Shown here one piece after another: positions 36,399 through 48,764 of a stretch of 64,000 nucleotides of DNA. Within the stretch, counting starts at the first letter, position 1, and each line of letters opens with the position of its first letter. The translations under genes and the position numbers were made by a program. The notes beneath the pieces were generated by a model, which had not been told where the DNA came from, did not search any database, and saw nothing but the letters and a program-made list of their open reading frames with translations. The stretch comes from Hydractinia symbiolongicarpus (lineage: Eukaryota > Cnidaria > Hydrozoa > Anthoathecata > Hydractiniidae): contig NC_079883.1 in assembly GCF_029227915.1 (NCBI RefSeq), positions 19,284,001-19,348,000 on the forward strand. Direction: 5' to 3'.

Positions 36399-37439
36399 CT
36401 AGCTGAATACCCGTGGGGGAATCCACTGAATCTCTCATTAAACCGATGTAAGAGATACCAATAACCACTAGAACAAAACGTCCAAAAATATAAATATGTG
36501 CAGCAATAAAAAAATAACAATAAAAGAGAAAAAAACCCTGGGATTGAAGTTGCTCACAATCTGCGTTATATTTGTACCCGCTGAAGCAGAACGCTTAAAA
36601 ATATAAGCATGTCCAGCAACAAATAAAAATGCAAAAAGTTTAACAAAATCGAAGGTGGCTAACAAATCTGTTAAAACTATATACTTGCTTTGTCATACCC
36701 GAAATATAAAAGGGAAAATGGTATACCAGACATTAGAAAAAATCGATAAGTCACACAAATAAGGTTATTGCAAAGTTTCCACAACGTACAGATTCTAATG
36801 CATCATACCAAATTAGCTATTTAGTCTATTGCATATAGCAACCTTCCCAATGCGCAAACGTGCAGTGCATGATAACAATGCAGTGTTTTCGAATTGAAGA
36901 ATCGAATATTATTTTAAACGGTAACGTAACAAATGTAAACATTGATTTAACTTTGTTTACATTAAGGTTTATTATAACGACATCAACCACTTCGTAGCGT
37001 TAAAAACAGTAACAACGAAAAAATACTTTCTACATTTTATATAAACTCTTCTCTATTATATACACGCTGTATTTTATAAGAATAGTGTTTGTTTTTTTCG
37101 TTTCGGCCTTCATGTTCTTAGCTTTCCCTGGTGTACTTGCCCATTGTTTTGGAGAGAAAAAAGTTCAGTCATACAAATTTTTATATCAAAAGAAACAACC
37201 AAGCTTAGACATTCTTAGGATATTCTGACCCATTGTTTAGAGTATATTCTTACAAAAAATGTTAAATATGTTCAGGCTAAAGACAAAACATATTTAACTT
37301 TATATTAAAGGGAAAGTTTAGCTGGAAGCGTGTAAACGGCTTAAAAACGTCGCTTTACATTTTAGATTCTTATAAAAATTGTGTCAAAAGAAAACGCATT
37401 TAAGACTCAACAAGGAACTAAAAATTTAAAGGAAAAGCT
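36399..37439 (-). mobile_element. Helitron-like copy, 3' part, minus orientation
   Basis: On the minus strand it ends in GTGG..CCCAC, GGGTATTCAG, CTAG, next to T (plus-strand A at 36,398). It matches the copy at 39,719-40,825 almost base for base apart from about 60 bases missing near 36,455. It breaks off at 37,439, where the RT fragment begins. 36,560-37,439 is also an exact-length (880 bp) inverted match to 38,839-39,718. Confidence 0.75.
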
Positions 37440-38356
37440 AATGTGATTTCTTTCACCCATTTCGCGACAATGTCTTCAACGTACTCTTTTCGAAAAGTCT
37501 CACTGCCAATAACTGCTCCGAGATGTCGTTCTCCTGTACATGTAATTTGGATATTTGTTTCTTTGAAGTGTGTTTTTGCTCCTTCAATGTTCTTATCTTT
37601 CACAATTAGCCATGATTTCTTTGGCTGTGGTTGGTAACCAAATTTTGGGCCTTCCACAATGAGCTCGTCCCACCATTTCCGAATGGTGGAAAAATTTCCA
37701 ACAGCTGTTAAGTCATCAGCAAAAGCTACCAATTTCATATCAATATCAGCAATGTTTTTCATTCTATCAAGTAATGGTGTGAGTCCTATTGCGTAAATGG
37801 CCATCCCCAACGGGTCGCCTTGAGTGGTACCTTCTCTTGAACTCAGTTCAGTTCCACCAATCACAAAAAGTCTCGCAGGCTTTATGTAGCAGTTGTTGAT
37901 GTATGTTGCTAGAATCGGGCAAATGATCTTGGTATTATGAAGTGTTGCACTACGGTTCAAGCTATTGAAGGCATTTGCAGCATCAACTAATAAGACACAT
38001 TCGGCTTCTTCACTAGAGTATGCATCTTTCATTGCATGTATAGCAGCTTCGCACCCAGATTCATGACCGGAGCACATTTGAATTTTTGAACAAGATTCAA
38101 TAACATCATTCTTTGATGCGTACATCACGGCTTTTCCAATAATGCGTCTTAAAACCTCTCCTACTCCGATAGGTCTAAGACCAGGGTTCTTGTCTAAAGG
38201 CACAAGACGACATCCTAAATAGGCCTCTAAAGAATTATCGTTTACTTCTTCATGGCAAAGTCTTCTTGCAAACTTAGCTATCGCTTTCCGTAAATCTGTT
38301 CCAGTGTCGCCATAAACTCTAGACGCTATGATTTTGATCCATCCATTCGCATCCAT
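37418..38356 (-). pseudogene. reverse transcriptase fragment trapped in a Helitron-like foldback
   Basis: 312 codons are open on the minus strand from 'MDANGWIKIIASRVYGD' to 'VAKWVKEITLAF'. They cover the RT fingers and palm: 'KNPGLRPIGVGEVLRRIIGK', 'LLVDAANAFNS' (motif A), 'EGTTQGDPLGMAIYAIG' (motif B) and 'LVAFADDLTA' (motif C). The N-terminal finger, thumb, zinc motif and endonuclease known from the relative at 1.6-3.9 kb are missing. The RT-like sequence is cut sharply on both sides by Helitron-like sequence (37,439 and 38,363), so it is a captured or interrupted fragment. The palm is intact, unlike the other copy, but a working protein is unlikely. Confidence 0.8.
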
Positions 38357-38362
38357 TCCAGA

Positions 38363-39718
38363 ATCACGAGGTTAGATTAACGCTTATTTGTTTCTTCTAT
38401 CTTTTTTGTGTTCTGGGACCGAAGTTGCTTTCTTTTAAAAAAACTATCGAATTCGAATGATAATTCGAATCTAAGAAGTAAATAACAAAACTGTTGTCAT
38501 TGTAGAGCGACTGTTGATGTCGAGCGAGAATAAAAAAGTTTATGTTGTTGCCAGAAATATTTGTTATAAAGAAGAAAAACGTACGATAATATAACGTCGA
38601 AAAGAGAACTGATTAGAAATGTATCAGACAATTGTAGCTAGCTATACATTTTAATTTGTTTTCTTTGGGATGAAGCGAAGTTTAATAATTGAAGTAAAAA
38701 ACTGATTGGTCTTTTATCCAGAGACGCTAGCTAACTGAGAAAGCCAAAAAAAGGCAGGTGTGTTGTTTAGTTTATCTGGTAAAGAGATAAGTTTAGGTGT
38801 GTAACGTTTTTTTTTAACCGTTTTAACTTTCAGAGCTCAGCTTTTCCTTTAAATTTTTAGTTCCTTGTTGAGTCTTAAATGCGTTTTCTTTTGACACAAT
38901 TTTTATAAGAATCTAAAATGTAAAGCGACGTTTTTAAGCCGTTTACACGCTTCCAGCTAAACTTTCCCTTTAATATAAAGTTAAATATGTTTTGTCTTTA
39001 GCCTGAACATATTTAACATTTTTTGTAAGAATATACTCTAAACAATGGGTCAGAATATCCTAAGAATGTCTAAGCTTGGTTGTTTCTTTTGATATAAAAA
39101 TTTGTATGACTGAACTTTTTTCTCTCCAAAACAATGGGCAAGTACACCAGGGAAAGCTAAGAACATGAAGGCCGAAACGAAAAAAACAAACACTATTCTT
39201 ATAAAATACAGCGTGTATATAATAGAGAAGAGTTTATATAAAATGTAGAAAGTATTTTTTCGTTGTTACTGTTTTTAACGCTACGAAGTGGTTGATGTCG
39301 TTATAATAAACCTTAATGTAAACAAAGTTAAATCAATGTTTACATTTGTTACGTTACCGTTTAAAATAATATTCGATTCTTCAATTCGAAAACACTGCAT
39401 TGTTATCATGCACTGCACGTTTGCGCATTGGGAAGGTTGCTATATGCAATAGACTAAATAGCTAATTTGGTATGATGCATTAGAATCTGTACGTTGTGGA
39501 AACTTTGCAATAACCTTATTTGTGTGACTTATCGATTTTTTCTAATGTCTGGTATACCATTTTCCCTTTTATATTTCGGGTATGACAAAGCAAGTATATA
39601 GTTTTAACAGATTTGTTAGCCACCTTCGATTTTGTTAAACTTTTTGCATTTTTATTTGTTGCTGGACATGCTTATATTTTTAAGCGTTCTGCTTCAGCGG
39701 GTACAAATATAACGCAGA
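38363..39718 (+). repeat. left arm of a 1.36-kb inverted repeat (Helitron-like copy, plus orientation)
   Basis: Inverted match of 1,356 bases to 39,943-41,299 with very few differences. It lacks both ends of the element. Its inner edge coincides exactly with the CTAG end of the neighbouring minus-strand copy at 39,719. Confidence 0.9.
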
Positions 39719-41723
39719 CTAGCTGAATACCCGTGGGGGAATCCACTGAATCTCTCATTAAACCGATGTAAGGGATACCAAACAAAAACATACAACACAG
39801 TAATATGAATCTTTAAAAGTCACAATTTGTATTATTCTAGTTTATAACCACCAGAACAAAACGTCCAAAAATATAAATATGTGCAGCAATAAAAAAATAA
39901 CAATAAAAGAGAAAAAAACCCTGGGATTGAAGTTGCTCACAATCTGCGTTATATTTGTACCCGCTGAAGCAGAACGCTTAAAAATATAAGCATGTCCAGC
40001 AACAAATAAAAATGCAAAAAGTTTAACAAAATCGAAGGTGGCTAACAAATCTGTTAAAACTATATACTTGCTTTGTCATACCCGAAATATAAAAGGGAAA
40101 ATGGTATACCAGACATTAGAAAAAATCGATAAGTCACACAAATAAGGTTATTGCAAAGTTTCCACAACGTACAGATTCTAATGCATCATACCAAATTAGC
40201 TATTTAGTCTATTGCATATAGCAACCTTCCCAATGCGCAAACGTGCAGTGCATGATAACAATGCAGTGTTTTCGAATTGAAGAATCGAATATTATTTTAA
40301 ACGGTAACGTAACAAATGTAAACATTGATTTAACTTTGTTTACATTAAGGTTTATTATAACGACATCAACCACTTCGTAGCGTTAAAAACAGTAACAACG
40401 AAAAAATACTTTCTACATTTTATATAAACTCTTCTCTATTATATACACGCTGTATTTTATAAGAATAGTGTTTGTTTTTTTCGTTTCGGCCTTCATGTTC
40501 TTAGCTTTCCCTGGTGTACTTGCCCATTGTTTTGGAGAGAAAAAAGTTCAGTCATACAAATTTTTATATCAAAAGAAACAACCAAGCTTAGACATTCTTA
40601 GGATATTCTGACCCATTGTTTAGAGTATATTCTTACAAAAAATGTTAAATATGTTCAGGCTAAAGACAAAACATATTTAACTTTATATTAAAGGGAAAGT
40701 TTAGCTGGAAGCGTGTAAACGGCTTAAAAACGTCGCTTTACATTTTAGATTCTTATAAAAATTGTGTCAAAAGAAAACGCATTTAAGACTCAACAAGGAA
40801 CTAAAAATCTAAAGGAAAAGCTGAGCTCTGAAAGTTAAAACGGTTAAAAAAAAACGTTACACACCTAAACTTATCTCTTTACCAGATAAACTAAACAACA
40901 CACCTGCCTTTCTTTTGCTTTCTCAGTTAGCTAGCGTCTCTGGATAAAAGACCAATCAGTTTTTCACTTCGATTATTAAACTTCGCTTCATCCCAAAGAA
41001 AACAAATTGAAAATGTATAGCTAGCTACAATTGTCTGATACATTTCCAATCAGTTCTCTTTTTGACGTTATATTGTCGTACGTTTTTCTTCTTTATAACA
41101 AATATTTCTGACAACAACATAAACTTTTTTTATTCTCGCTCGACATCAACAGTCGCTCTACAATGACAACAGTTTTGTTCTTTACTTCTTAGATTCGAAT
41201 TATCATTCGAATTCGATAGTTTTTTAAAAGAAAGCAACTTCGGTCCCAGAACACAAAAAAGATAGAAGAAACAAATAAGCTTTAATCTAACCTCGTGATG
41301 AGTAAACCTTGTTTGAAATAACTTTTTTCAGGATTACTTTGAAAAAGAGACAATTTTCTTCGCTTCGGTTTTCATTTTTCAGTTAACTTTGTTTCCGTGA
41401 GATACGGCGCGCACATGGTAAACCGGGGGTAAAATTTAATTATTCTATCTTAAACGACCAGCGGGGCTTTTACAACAACAAAAACAAATAAAACCATTTG
41501 AAATTAAAATAAAAATTAGTTTTAAAGAGTAAGGAAAAAGAGTTTTATTTTTAAAAAAAAAATAAGAAAAGAGAATTAAATATTTATATAGTAACCCCCT
41601 GATTTGCGTTTTCATTAACTTGGTAAATTTTAGCGTAACGCCACGTCGTAAGAAAGTGACCTGTGATTTGTGTGACGTGGCCTCACCGTGCGCACACACA
41701 CACAAGGCGTATTAATATATAGA
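39719..41723 (-). mobile_element. complete Helitron-like element, 2,005 bp
   Basis: On the minus strand it starts TCTATATATTAATACGCC at 41,723 after an A. It ends ...GTGG..CCCACGGGTATTCAGCTAG at 39,719 before a T, matching the rolling-circle terminus of the smaller units in this window. The interior 39,943-41,299 is the right arm of the large inverted repeat. No Rep/helicase gene is present, so it is non-autonomous. Confidence 0.75.
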
Positions 41724-42533
41724 TTACTAAAATTTACTATGTATAACCCTCCGTTTATAGGCCCGTTGCAGAAAAAACATTGACGGAGGCGATATTGAAA
41801 CACGACCAAATAGAAGTGATTTTTCAGAGCAGAAACGTAATGTAATCATAATATTTTGCGTCACTTTACTCCACCCTTTTTTTTATATTCTAGTTCTGAC
41901 TGCTGAGGTTTGTTTTTGTTTTGGACAAACAGTTATTTTTATTTTTTCCAGTCCATAATACCGTTTTTAGGCCAAGGTTGGTTAAAAGTTACCTCTCCGT
42001 TTTTGGTGAAAAGCTTAAGACATCAAACAGAAAAAATATGCTAACGATGGTAACATAAAAAAAATTATTGCTATATCGCCTGATGGTTTCCAACTCGTAA
42101 TTAACTATGTCCCAACTGGGTAACTGCAACGCCAGAGATTTAAACTTCGTACCCAAACTCTCTAACTACTTAAAAGTCACCTAGATGACGTTTCAAGCAA
42201 AAATTGGTTCGTTTTCGACCAAACTTGGCACAGTCAACAAAAAAAGCATGTTGAACATGATGGTGACATCAAAATGTTGATTTTTTTGTCACCTGAATGC
42301 CGTTTTAGGCTAAAATTATTCATCGAGAAATAGCGAGATAGTCTATGCAGCTGGTGCTGCATCTTGTTACCACTTAGATGAGATGGCTCCTTCTCAGCGA
42401 TGAAGTTAAAAAATGAAATCAGTTTTGACAAAAAAATGATCAGGAAACAGGAGCATGAAAACAAGAACAGGAATAGCATCCTAAAGCAAATTTGATTATC
42501 CAAAATTAAATAACAATTTTAATAATAATCGGC
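41724..42533. other. intergenic, nothing recognised
   Basis: No gene or repeat boundary was supported between the Helitron-like and TTAA elements. Confidence 0.4.
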
Positions 42534-42537
42534 TTAA

Positions 42538-43364
42538 GGTTACTGTAAAGTAAACAAAATTTTTTTTTTAGGTTTTTTGCAAAATATTCATGACATATAG
42601 AAAAAAAATTCTCTTTCGAATGACATATTTTACATTCCCTGAAAATACTTGGAACATCCCTTTTTTCTGGAAAAAGCCTTTTCAGAGGTGTTATATCCTT
42701 CGCATATTCAGCATAAAGAAAAAGTTCACACTTCCATCATCTTTCTGCATACTCAGTTCACACATTTTCATAACACCTACGAAAATCTTTAAAAACAAGT
42801 ATCTCGTTAGTAAATTTTTGCATACATGCCTTTACGTTTGCGGTCTCTTTTCCCGAAAACGTCTAATTGGCTCATTGAAATTTTCGATAATGGAAAGCTG
42901 AATAAATTATGCACAAAAGGTTCCCGGATTTTTTTGTATAAATTACTGATTAGCGAATTATGACGACAGAAAGAAAATAATATGCCTTTTTTCGAATGAA
43001 TATATATAATTACAAATAATTTCATAACGACGTTGTTACAAAAAAAAACCGGGAAGCTTTTTGAATTTAATTTATGCTGAATGTAATGGTGCAAAAACGA
43101 GAAGTCTGTGACCACGCGTTCGGAAAAAGAAGCTGTTTTAAAAGTACGGTGAAAAAAAATGGTGTGTGTTCAATTCATTATATTTTTTTTTTGAAAATTA
43201 ACATCTCACGAAAATAACACCATCAAAAAAGTCTTTCATCAAACATTCAGAAACAAAAAAAAAATATAAAATAAAATAAAATAAAAAAAAATATAAAAGT
43301 ATTGATAAATTATAAGGGTTTTCTGCGACTACTCATCAAGTGAGTTTTTTCCTTTACAGTAACC
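42538..43364. mobile_element. TTAA-flanked non-autonomous transposon, 827 bp
   Basis: GGTTACTGTAAAG at the left end and its exact complement CTTTACAGTAACC at the right end are each flanked by TTAA (42,534-42,537 and 43,365-43,368). The TTAA duplication with short G-starting ends fits the piggyBac or Kolobok superfamilies. The interior is AT-rich and non-coding. Confidence 0.75.
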
Positions 43365-43740
43365 TTAAGGTACTGAAAAAGTATGTGATGGTGATCACAT
43401 CAAAATTTTGATATTTTTTATTTTCGACAAAAAATGCTAAAACACGAGTACCGTTAAAATAATATCGCAACTTTTAGTCAATTAGCACTGAAATATATAG
43501 AAAAGCCTCCCTATAGCAAGAGTCCGCGAAAGCGAAACAAAATACAGAGATTAACCTATTAATATTTTTTCTATATTTCAAATTTATCTTCTTTTATGGC
43601 GAAGAGGCTAAAAAATGTTTGAAGGTCTCTTGAAGCAAAAGTCCAATGTGTTTTACATTTTTGTTAGATTTCAATTCCTATTAAAGGCGTGGTAATATTA
43701 ATTAATAGCTGTTACATGTTGCTATCAATTAACCCCTAAT

Positions 43741-43940
43741 ATAGTGGTATATAGGCGTCGTTGGTGGTATATAGCCGTCGTTGTTGGTATATAGGCGTCG
43801 TTGGTGGTATATAGCCGTCGTTGTTGGTATATAGGCGTCGTTGGTGGTATAAAGCCGTCGTTGGTGGTATATAGCCGTCGTTGGTTGTATATAGCCGTCG
43901 TTGTTGGTATATAGGCGTCGTTGGTCGTATATAGCCATCA
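43741..43940. repeat. 20-bp minisatellite, about ten units
   Basis: Unit GGTGGTATATAGCCGTCGTT with variants. Units tend to alternate between 'tatagcc' and 'tataggc', so the period is partly 40 bases. The frame across it translates as a repeated 'AIYHQRRLYT' but has no independent support as a gene. Confidence 0.85.
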
Positions 43941-44767
43941 ATTGTATCAGGGTTCCCCGTATATAACCCACTAAATGCCCACGTCGAAATGTATAAAATA
44001 AATAAAAATAAAATAAATAAATAAAAATTTATATAATAAAAAAAAGTTTATTATTTCAGGTGGAAATTACGTATATATTTCACGTCGTACTATAAAATAA
44101 AATGTGGAAGTATATTTTTGAGAAAAAAAGTAAGTGAGAAAAAAGTAAGTGCAAACAGTTAAATTAAAAAACAAACATTTCTTCCTGCAGATCTAGTAAA
44201 GAAACCTTTTTGCTTTTGATTGGAATGTTTTGAAAGAGTAAGTTTCATTTGCGATTGATATTATGAATATATTTATTTGCTATATATTTAGGATATTCAT
44301 TCTCTGAAATAAAGGTTTAGAGTGTGAGCATCTGTCTTGGAATATAATTATTCTCATAGCATGTTTCTGGTGTCGAATAAGACGTTTTATTCTACTTTTA
44401 TATGTAATTTCCCTAAGTTTATTAATTGTAATAATATAAGGGTATATTTATTTTTTCCAACTTTTATTTTCATCACCTATAATACCTAGAAATTTAGAAG
44501 AAATTATTTACATCCACTGTGCAATATCGATCACAAATTTAAAGCGTTGTTTGAAGCAAACATTCCTGTGATTTACATAATTCTTAAAAGTTTTACCTTA
44601 TTTTTACCGTATTTTGTTATTAGAGTTGTTTAAACAGAAATTATCATTATATAAAAGCCATCAAATTTACGTTAAATTTCCATTTAATGGCTGTTACATG
44701 CTACCAATTACTGTCGATATGGTGGCATGTAAAAATACATAACTTTTTGCAAAAAATTGGATAATTT
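43941..44767. other. intergenic, nothing recognised
   Basis: AT-rich, no supportable feature. Confidence 0.4.
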
Positions 44768-45419
44768 CCCTGTATGTCTATGGTGGCCAAGAACTGCCAC
44801 ACGAAAAGACTCTGTTTAATTGCGTTTTTAATTTATTTTTAAATTTATTTAATTTCTGCTTTTTTACGATGGCTCTGAGGGTCACACTTTCTCTCATTAT
44901 TTTTTTAAATTTATTTTCTCTTTTTATAATTTTTCTGTTTTTTAGAAAATTTTCTATTTTTTTTTTTAACTTTTCTGTTTTTATTTCAAAATTTTCTGTT
45001 TTTTTCATAACTTTTCTGCACTTTCCAAACTTTTCTGTTTTTTTTAAACTTTTCTGTTTTTCCAAACTTTTCTGTTTTTTTAAAACTTTTCTGTTTTTTC
45101 CAAACTTTTTTCTATTTTTTTCAAACTTTTCTGCTTTTTTAAAATTCTGTACTGTATTATACATCGTCTTGTGCTCGGGCAAGTTAATTATGGCTCATTT
45201 GAGAACGACAAGTGTGCCTTCCTCTCAAAGCGTTGTGTTTTTTTTTTTTTGAATGTAGCTATTATACTATGTGGAAGAACATATTTATTTAGTAAAATGG
45301 ATTTTTTAGCAGTGTTTGGAGGGTGGTCTTTGTTGTTATTTTGACCTTTTTTTTGACAGTCACAATCAATTTTTATGTTAGATTTTTTCATAGGACTAGA
45401 GAATCCTATGATAAAAGAG

Positions 45420-46327
45420 CAGATATTTGGCTAATATGTGCGTTGTTATGGATAATATGCTGAGGCATACGATAAGATCAGAAATAGCAGATCACCAGAT
45501 AGTTTTCTGCATCAAAAAAATGTGGCAAATAAGACATGCTATCGGGTCTTTCCCTTGCGCCACCGTAATGACTGCTTGAAATTATATGATTGTTCCAGTC
45601 GTTGAGAATGGAAATGAGATCTTTATTCCCATGAAGCAAAACCTGATACAATCCAGTTTAATTGGGTCATTCGCAAATAAAAACCAAATCAGTTAATTCC
45701 ATAAAAAATCGTCGCCGCCATCCGATTCTATCTCGTTGTAGGATTGACCAATAGGCTTCGATTTTTTCTGGTTTTTAGGTAACTAACTTTTTTGGTTTTT
45801 AGGTAACTAATACTTCGCAATGATCTCGGGCATTTTGTTTTTAGGTCCTACTTCCAACCAAAGAAGCTTTCTTGAAAACCCATCGATACAACCATGAATA
45901 CAAAAACCATACGGTTAATGTTTGTCATGACTGTCAATGTGCCAAACAAAGCTTGGCTCCGGTGTAACATATTTGCGTCTCCGTAATCTGCGGCGTTTTC
46001 TTAAATCAACTCCTTCGGGTCAATTTCTTTCATCATCTTTCTGATATCTACACGTCTGCATAGTATACCTTTCGATATTGAAGCACGATGTACACGGCGA
46101 TAACCCATTAACGAACCACTGCCTTGAAGTTCTTCTTGTACAGCTTCGAATACTGCGTTTCTTGGTAATCTGACTGTTACGAGTGCTCGTTTTGTACAGC
46201 CTTTTTGACGTAACCTTGTTTTTATTGTTGACAAACTTAATTGATAGCCATGGCGATGCTCTAGCAATTTTAAGATTTCCAAATAAGTGAGTCCATCGTT
46301 AAAATACTTAAATATATGCTCATCCAT
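45420..46327 (-). pseudogene. integrase-like (DDE/rve-type) transposase, N-terminal half, decayed
   Basis: The intact part (46,001-46,327) starts 'MDEHIFKYFNDGLTYLEILKLLEHRHG', then 'LSLSTIKTRLRQKGC' (helix-turn-helix) and 'GSGSLMGYRRVHRASISKGI'. Beyond the stop, other frames continue with 'PSFVWHIDSHDKH' (first catalytic Asp) and 'GFCIHGCIDGFSRKLLWLEV' at about 45,850-45,965. Further downstream, degraded sequence recalls the Trp-rich block of the family. Same family as 369-945. Several stops and frame changes make it non-functional. Confidence 0.65.
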
Positions 46328-47599
46328 ATTACTCGATATCTAATGTTCTCTCACTATATTTTATCGCCGCATGTGCATGTGCGTGAAGAGAAAATAAAAT
46401 AGCCGAGTTAAAAAAGTATATATTAAAAAAGCTTTTTCAAAAAAGAAATAAATATTTCAAAAAAATTCAGAAGAGTTGCATACAAAATGAAAAAAGGAAA
46501 AGTAATAAAAAAAATTCACAAAGTTTAAAAAAATCCAAAAAGTTGAAAAATAAAGGAAAAGTAAAAAATAAAGAAAAAGAAAAAATAAGATTGGTGAAAA
46601 TCGTGACCCCTCGGGTCCATCGTACTTTTTGTTTTTTATTTCAATTCATTTTATTTTTAATTCATTTTTTCTTTTCTTTTTTTAATTTTAATTCATTTTA
46701 CTTTCAATAATTTTTTTATTAATTTTTTTTTTAATTCATTAATTCATTTTACTTTTAATTCATTTTTTATTTTTTTCATTTGTTTTATTTCAATTTATTT
46801 TACTTTTACTTTTACCCTTTTTTTCTTTCTTTAAAACGTTTTTATTTTTTATTTTAAATTTTTAAAATCGATTTGTCGCTTAGCCGAGAGCTGCCATAGT
46901 ATACCACAATGCATTTCGACTACATTAACACGTGCTCAAGTAAAAACATTTTAAAAGGGGATAGAAACCAGCCGAGTAGTAAATTTTACAACACGTGCAC
47001 ACGGAGATGCTAATTTAAAATATTAACTCGAGAAGCAAGAGGTAACAAAAAGAAGAAACAATCCAGGTAAATCTATTTTATGACAATGTATTGAAATGCG
47101 TAGTTTGGGTAAGCACCAGGTTGCGTGGTGAACAAAGGTTCAGATTCCCTCTTTTTCACTAGAACATGTAAAGATTTAATCGGTCAAACATTTAGAACGA
47201 GAATTGTTCTTAGTTTTCCTCACATGTTATATGGAAAACCGTGTATTAATCATAAGTTAAAAACTCTTCTCTTTACGGCAAAACTATAATTTACATAGCA
47301 ATCTGTAAAGTGAGTAATTAAAAGATAGTTATAAAAGACGCTATCCTACAAATGAATGAAATCTTTTATAACAAAGGAACTGGCTTTCTATTGTCCTTTT
47401 CAGCTGCTATTACAGGTTTTAATCTTTTTACTAACATCTGTTTGTTTTATATAGAGACGCAAGTAACCTGCCCATTGTCTTGTGTATGTTGGCAAAAACT
47501 ACCATGAAAGTTGCGAAAAATTCTTTCTTAACATTGTAAAACCCTTTTTTCAAAACACCGGTTTCTACTATATTATGACAATTTTTATGCTTCCTTTGT

Positions 47600-47796
47600 T
47601 TAGAATGACTGATTATAAAGCTTTCCAAAAAGCCGTTGCTGCAAAGAGAACAAAACCAACCACGTCAGCTGGAAAGGACAAGTTTTGCAATAAAATTAAA
47701 GAAATTTTGGATAGGCAAGAAATTGTAGTGCAAAGACTAACGAGTGACGTGCAAGGGAAGGAGCAAAAGTATTGGAGGATAGGTCTGCAGGAATAA
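47600..47796 (+). other. unrecognised exon-like open frame
   Basis: An acceptor-like 'cctttgtttag' precedes an ATG that opens 'MTDYKAFQKAVAAKRTKPTT' to '..KEQKYWRIGLQE' and a TAA. It is Lys-rich, helical-looking, and inside the composite element. A second coding-looking but frameshifted stretch ('AQIEEVMDAIRSSCCGRLF') follows near 47,940-48,000. Family unknown. Confidence 0.3.
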
Positions 47797-48764
47797 GTCT
47801 CCTATGACTACGAAAAAGTTACGATTGAAAACATTAAAAAAGCATGTTTTTAATTCTTCACATAGCGACAAAACACTCCATCACTTAACACTTTAAACAT
47901 TATTTTTGTAAGATGGTCGCCAAATTTGAAAACTTGACATTGCTCAAATTGAAGAAGTCATGGATGCAATCAGGTCTTCATGTTGTGGAAGATTATTTCC
48001 TGACCATTGAAGAAAGAACAGGAGAAAAAAGCAAAGGAATTCAGCGAAGCTTACAAATACGTTATAGAAAAACGTCTGTGGTGAAATGTTTGTATTGTGT
48101 GTTGTTATATGTAAAATATATTAACCGATACTTTATTTAGACTATTCTGTTGTACAGACCCTTACTCCAAACCACGCCACTCTTGAAATAGCGTCTAAAT
48201 AAGGTAAGGGCCTAACCACAAAGTTACGTCCGTTTCTAACAATACACGAGATTATGACAATATAGAAACCAGGTGTTCGAATTGCATTATGGTATACTAT
48301 GGCAGCTCTCGGCCAAGACAGATTTTAAATTTAATTTTTTAGATTTAATTTATTTTTCCAAATTAAAAACTTAAGTTAATGCAAAACAAGTTTAAATTAA
48401 AATTAAATTAAGAACAAAATAAAAAAAAAGATAAAAGCTGCTGATTTTTTATGCAAAGTCAAAAACGAATTAAAATAGAGAAAGCAAATTAAATTGAAAG
48501 TAGAAATAAAATAAAAGTATAATAAAGTTGAATTTTTTTAAAAGTAAATAAATTAAAATAGAAAAAGAAAATTAAAAATAAATTAAATTGAAAGTAGGAG
48601 TAAAATAAAAGTTATTAAAAAACAAAAAACAGAAATTAAATAAATTTAAAAATAAATAAATGAATTAAAAACGCAATTAAACAGAGCTTTTTCGTGTGGC
48701 AACTCTCGGCCACTATATATGTCTACTAAAACTGATGTGGAATGTTTATCTTTATAAAAAATCT

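Larger units (their letters stand above)
44768..48715. mobile_element. candidate composite element with related inverted ends
   Basis: 44,780-44,865 ('tgccacacgaaaagactctg', 'tttaattgcgtttttaattt') is inverted at 48,625-48,712, with a 'GGCC.AGA.(C/T)TGCCA' core. A second inverted pair with the core GCCGAGAGCTGCCATAGTAT lies at 46,885-46,920 and 48,280-48,318. The two pairs share the GCCGAGAG.TGCCA core, so nested or composite related elements are likely. The left end is followed by about 260 bases of pyrimidine-rich ~20-base units on 'ttttctgttttttccaaac' (44,880-45,150). 46,430-46,860 and 48,330-48,660 are A- or T-rich low-complexity stretches. Confidence 0.45.

Noticed and set aside
36468-36665. 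Hydrophobic frames 'MLATFDFVKLFAFLFVAGHA' (also at 39,842-40,048)
   Set aside because: They lie in Helitron-like repeat copies, have no start context or family, and arise in AT-rich non-coding sequence.
43741-43940. Possible CRISPR-like array
   Set aside because: Direct tandem units with no variable spacers, and the context is a eukaryotic genome.
43729-43971. 80-codon frame of repeated 'AIYHQRRLYT'
   Set aside because: Product of the 20-bp minisatellite, no independent coding evidence.
44869-45252. Phe-rich 127-codon frame and its Lys-rich antisense
   Set aside because: Low-complexity pyrimidine minisatellite; no domain and both strands open for compositional reasons.
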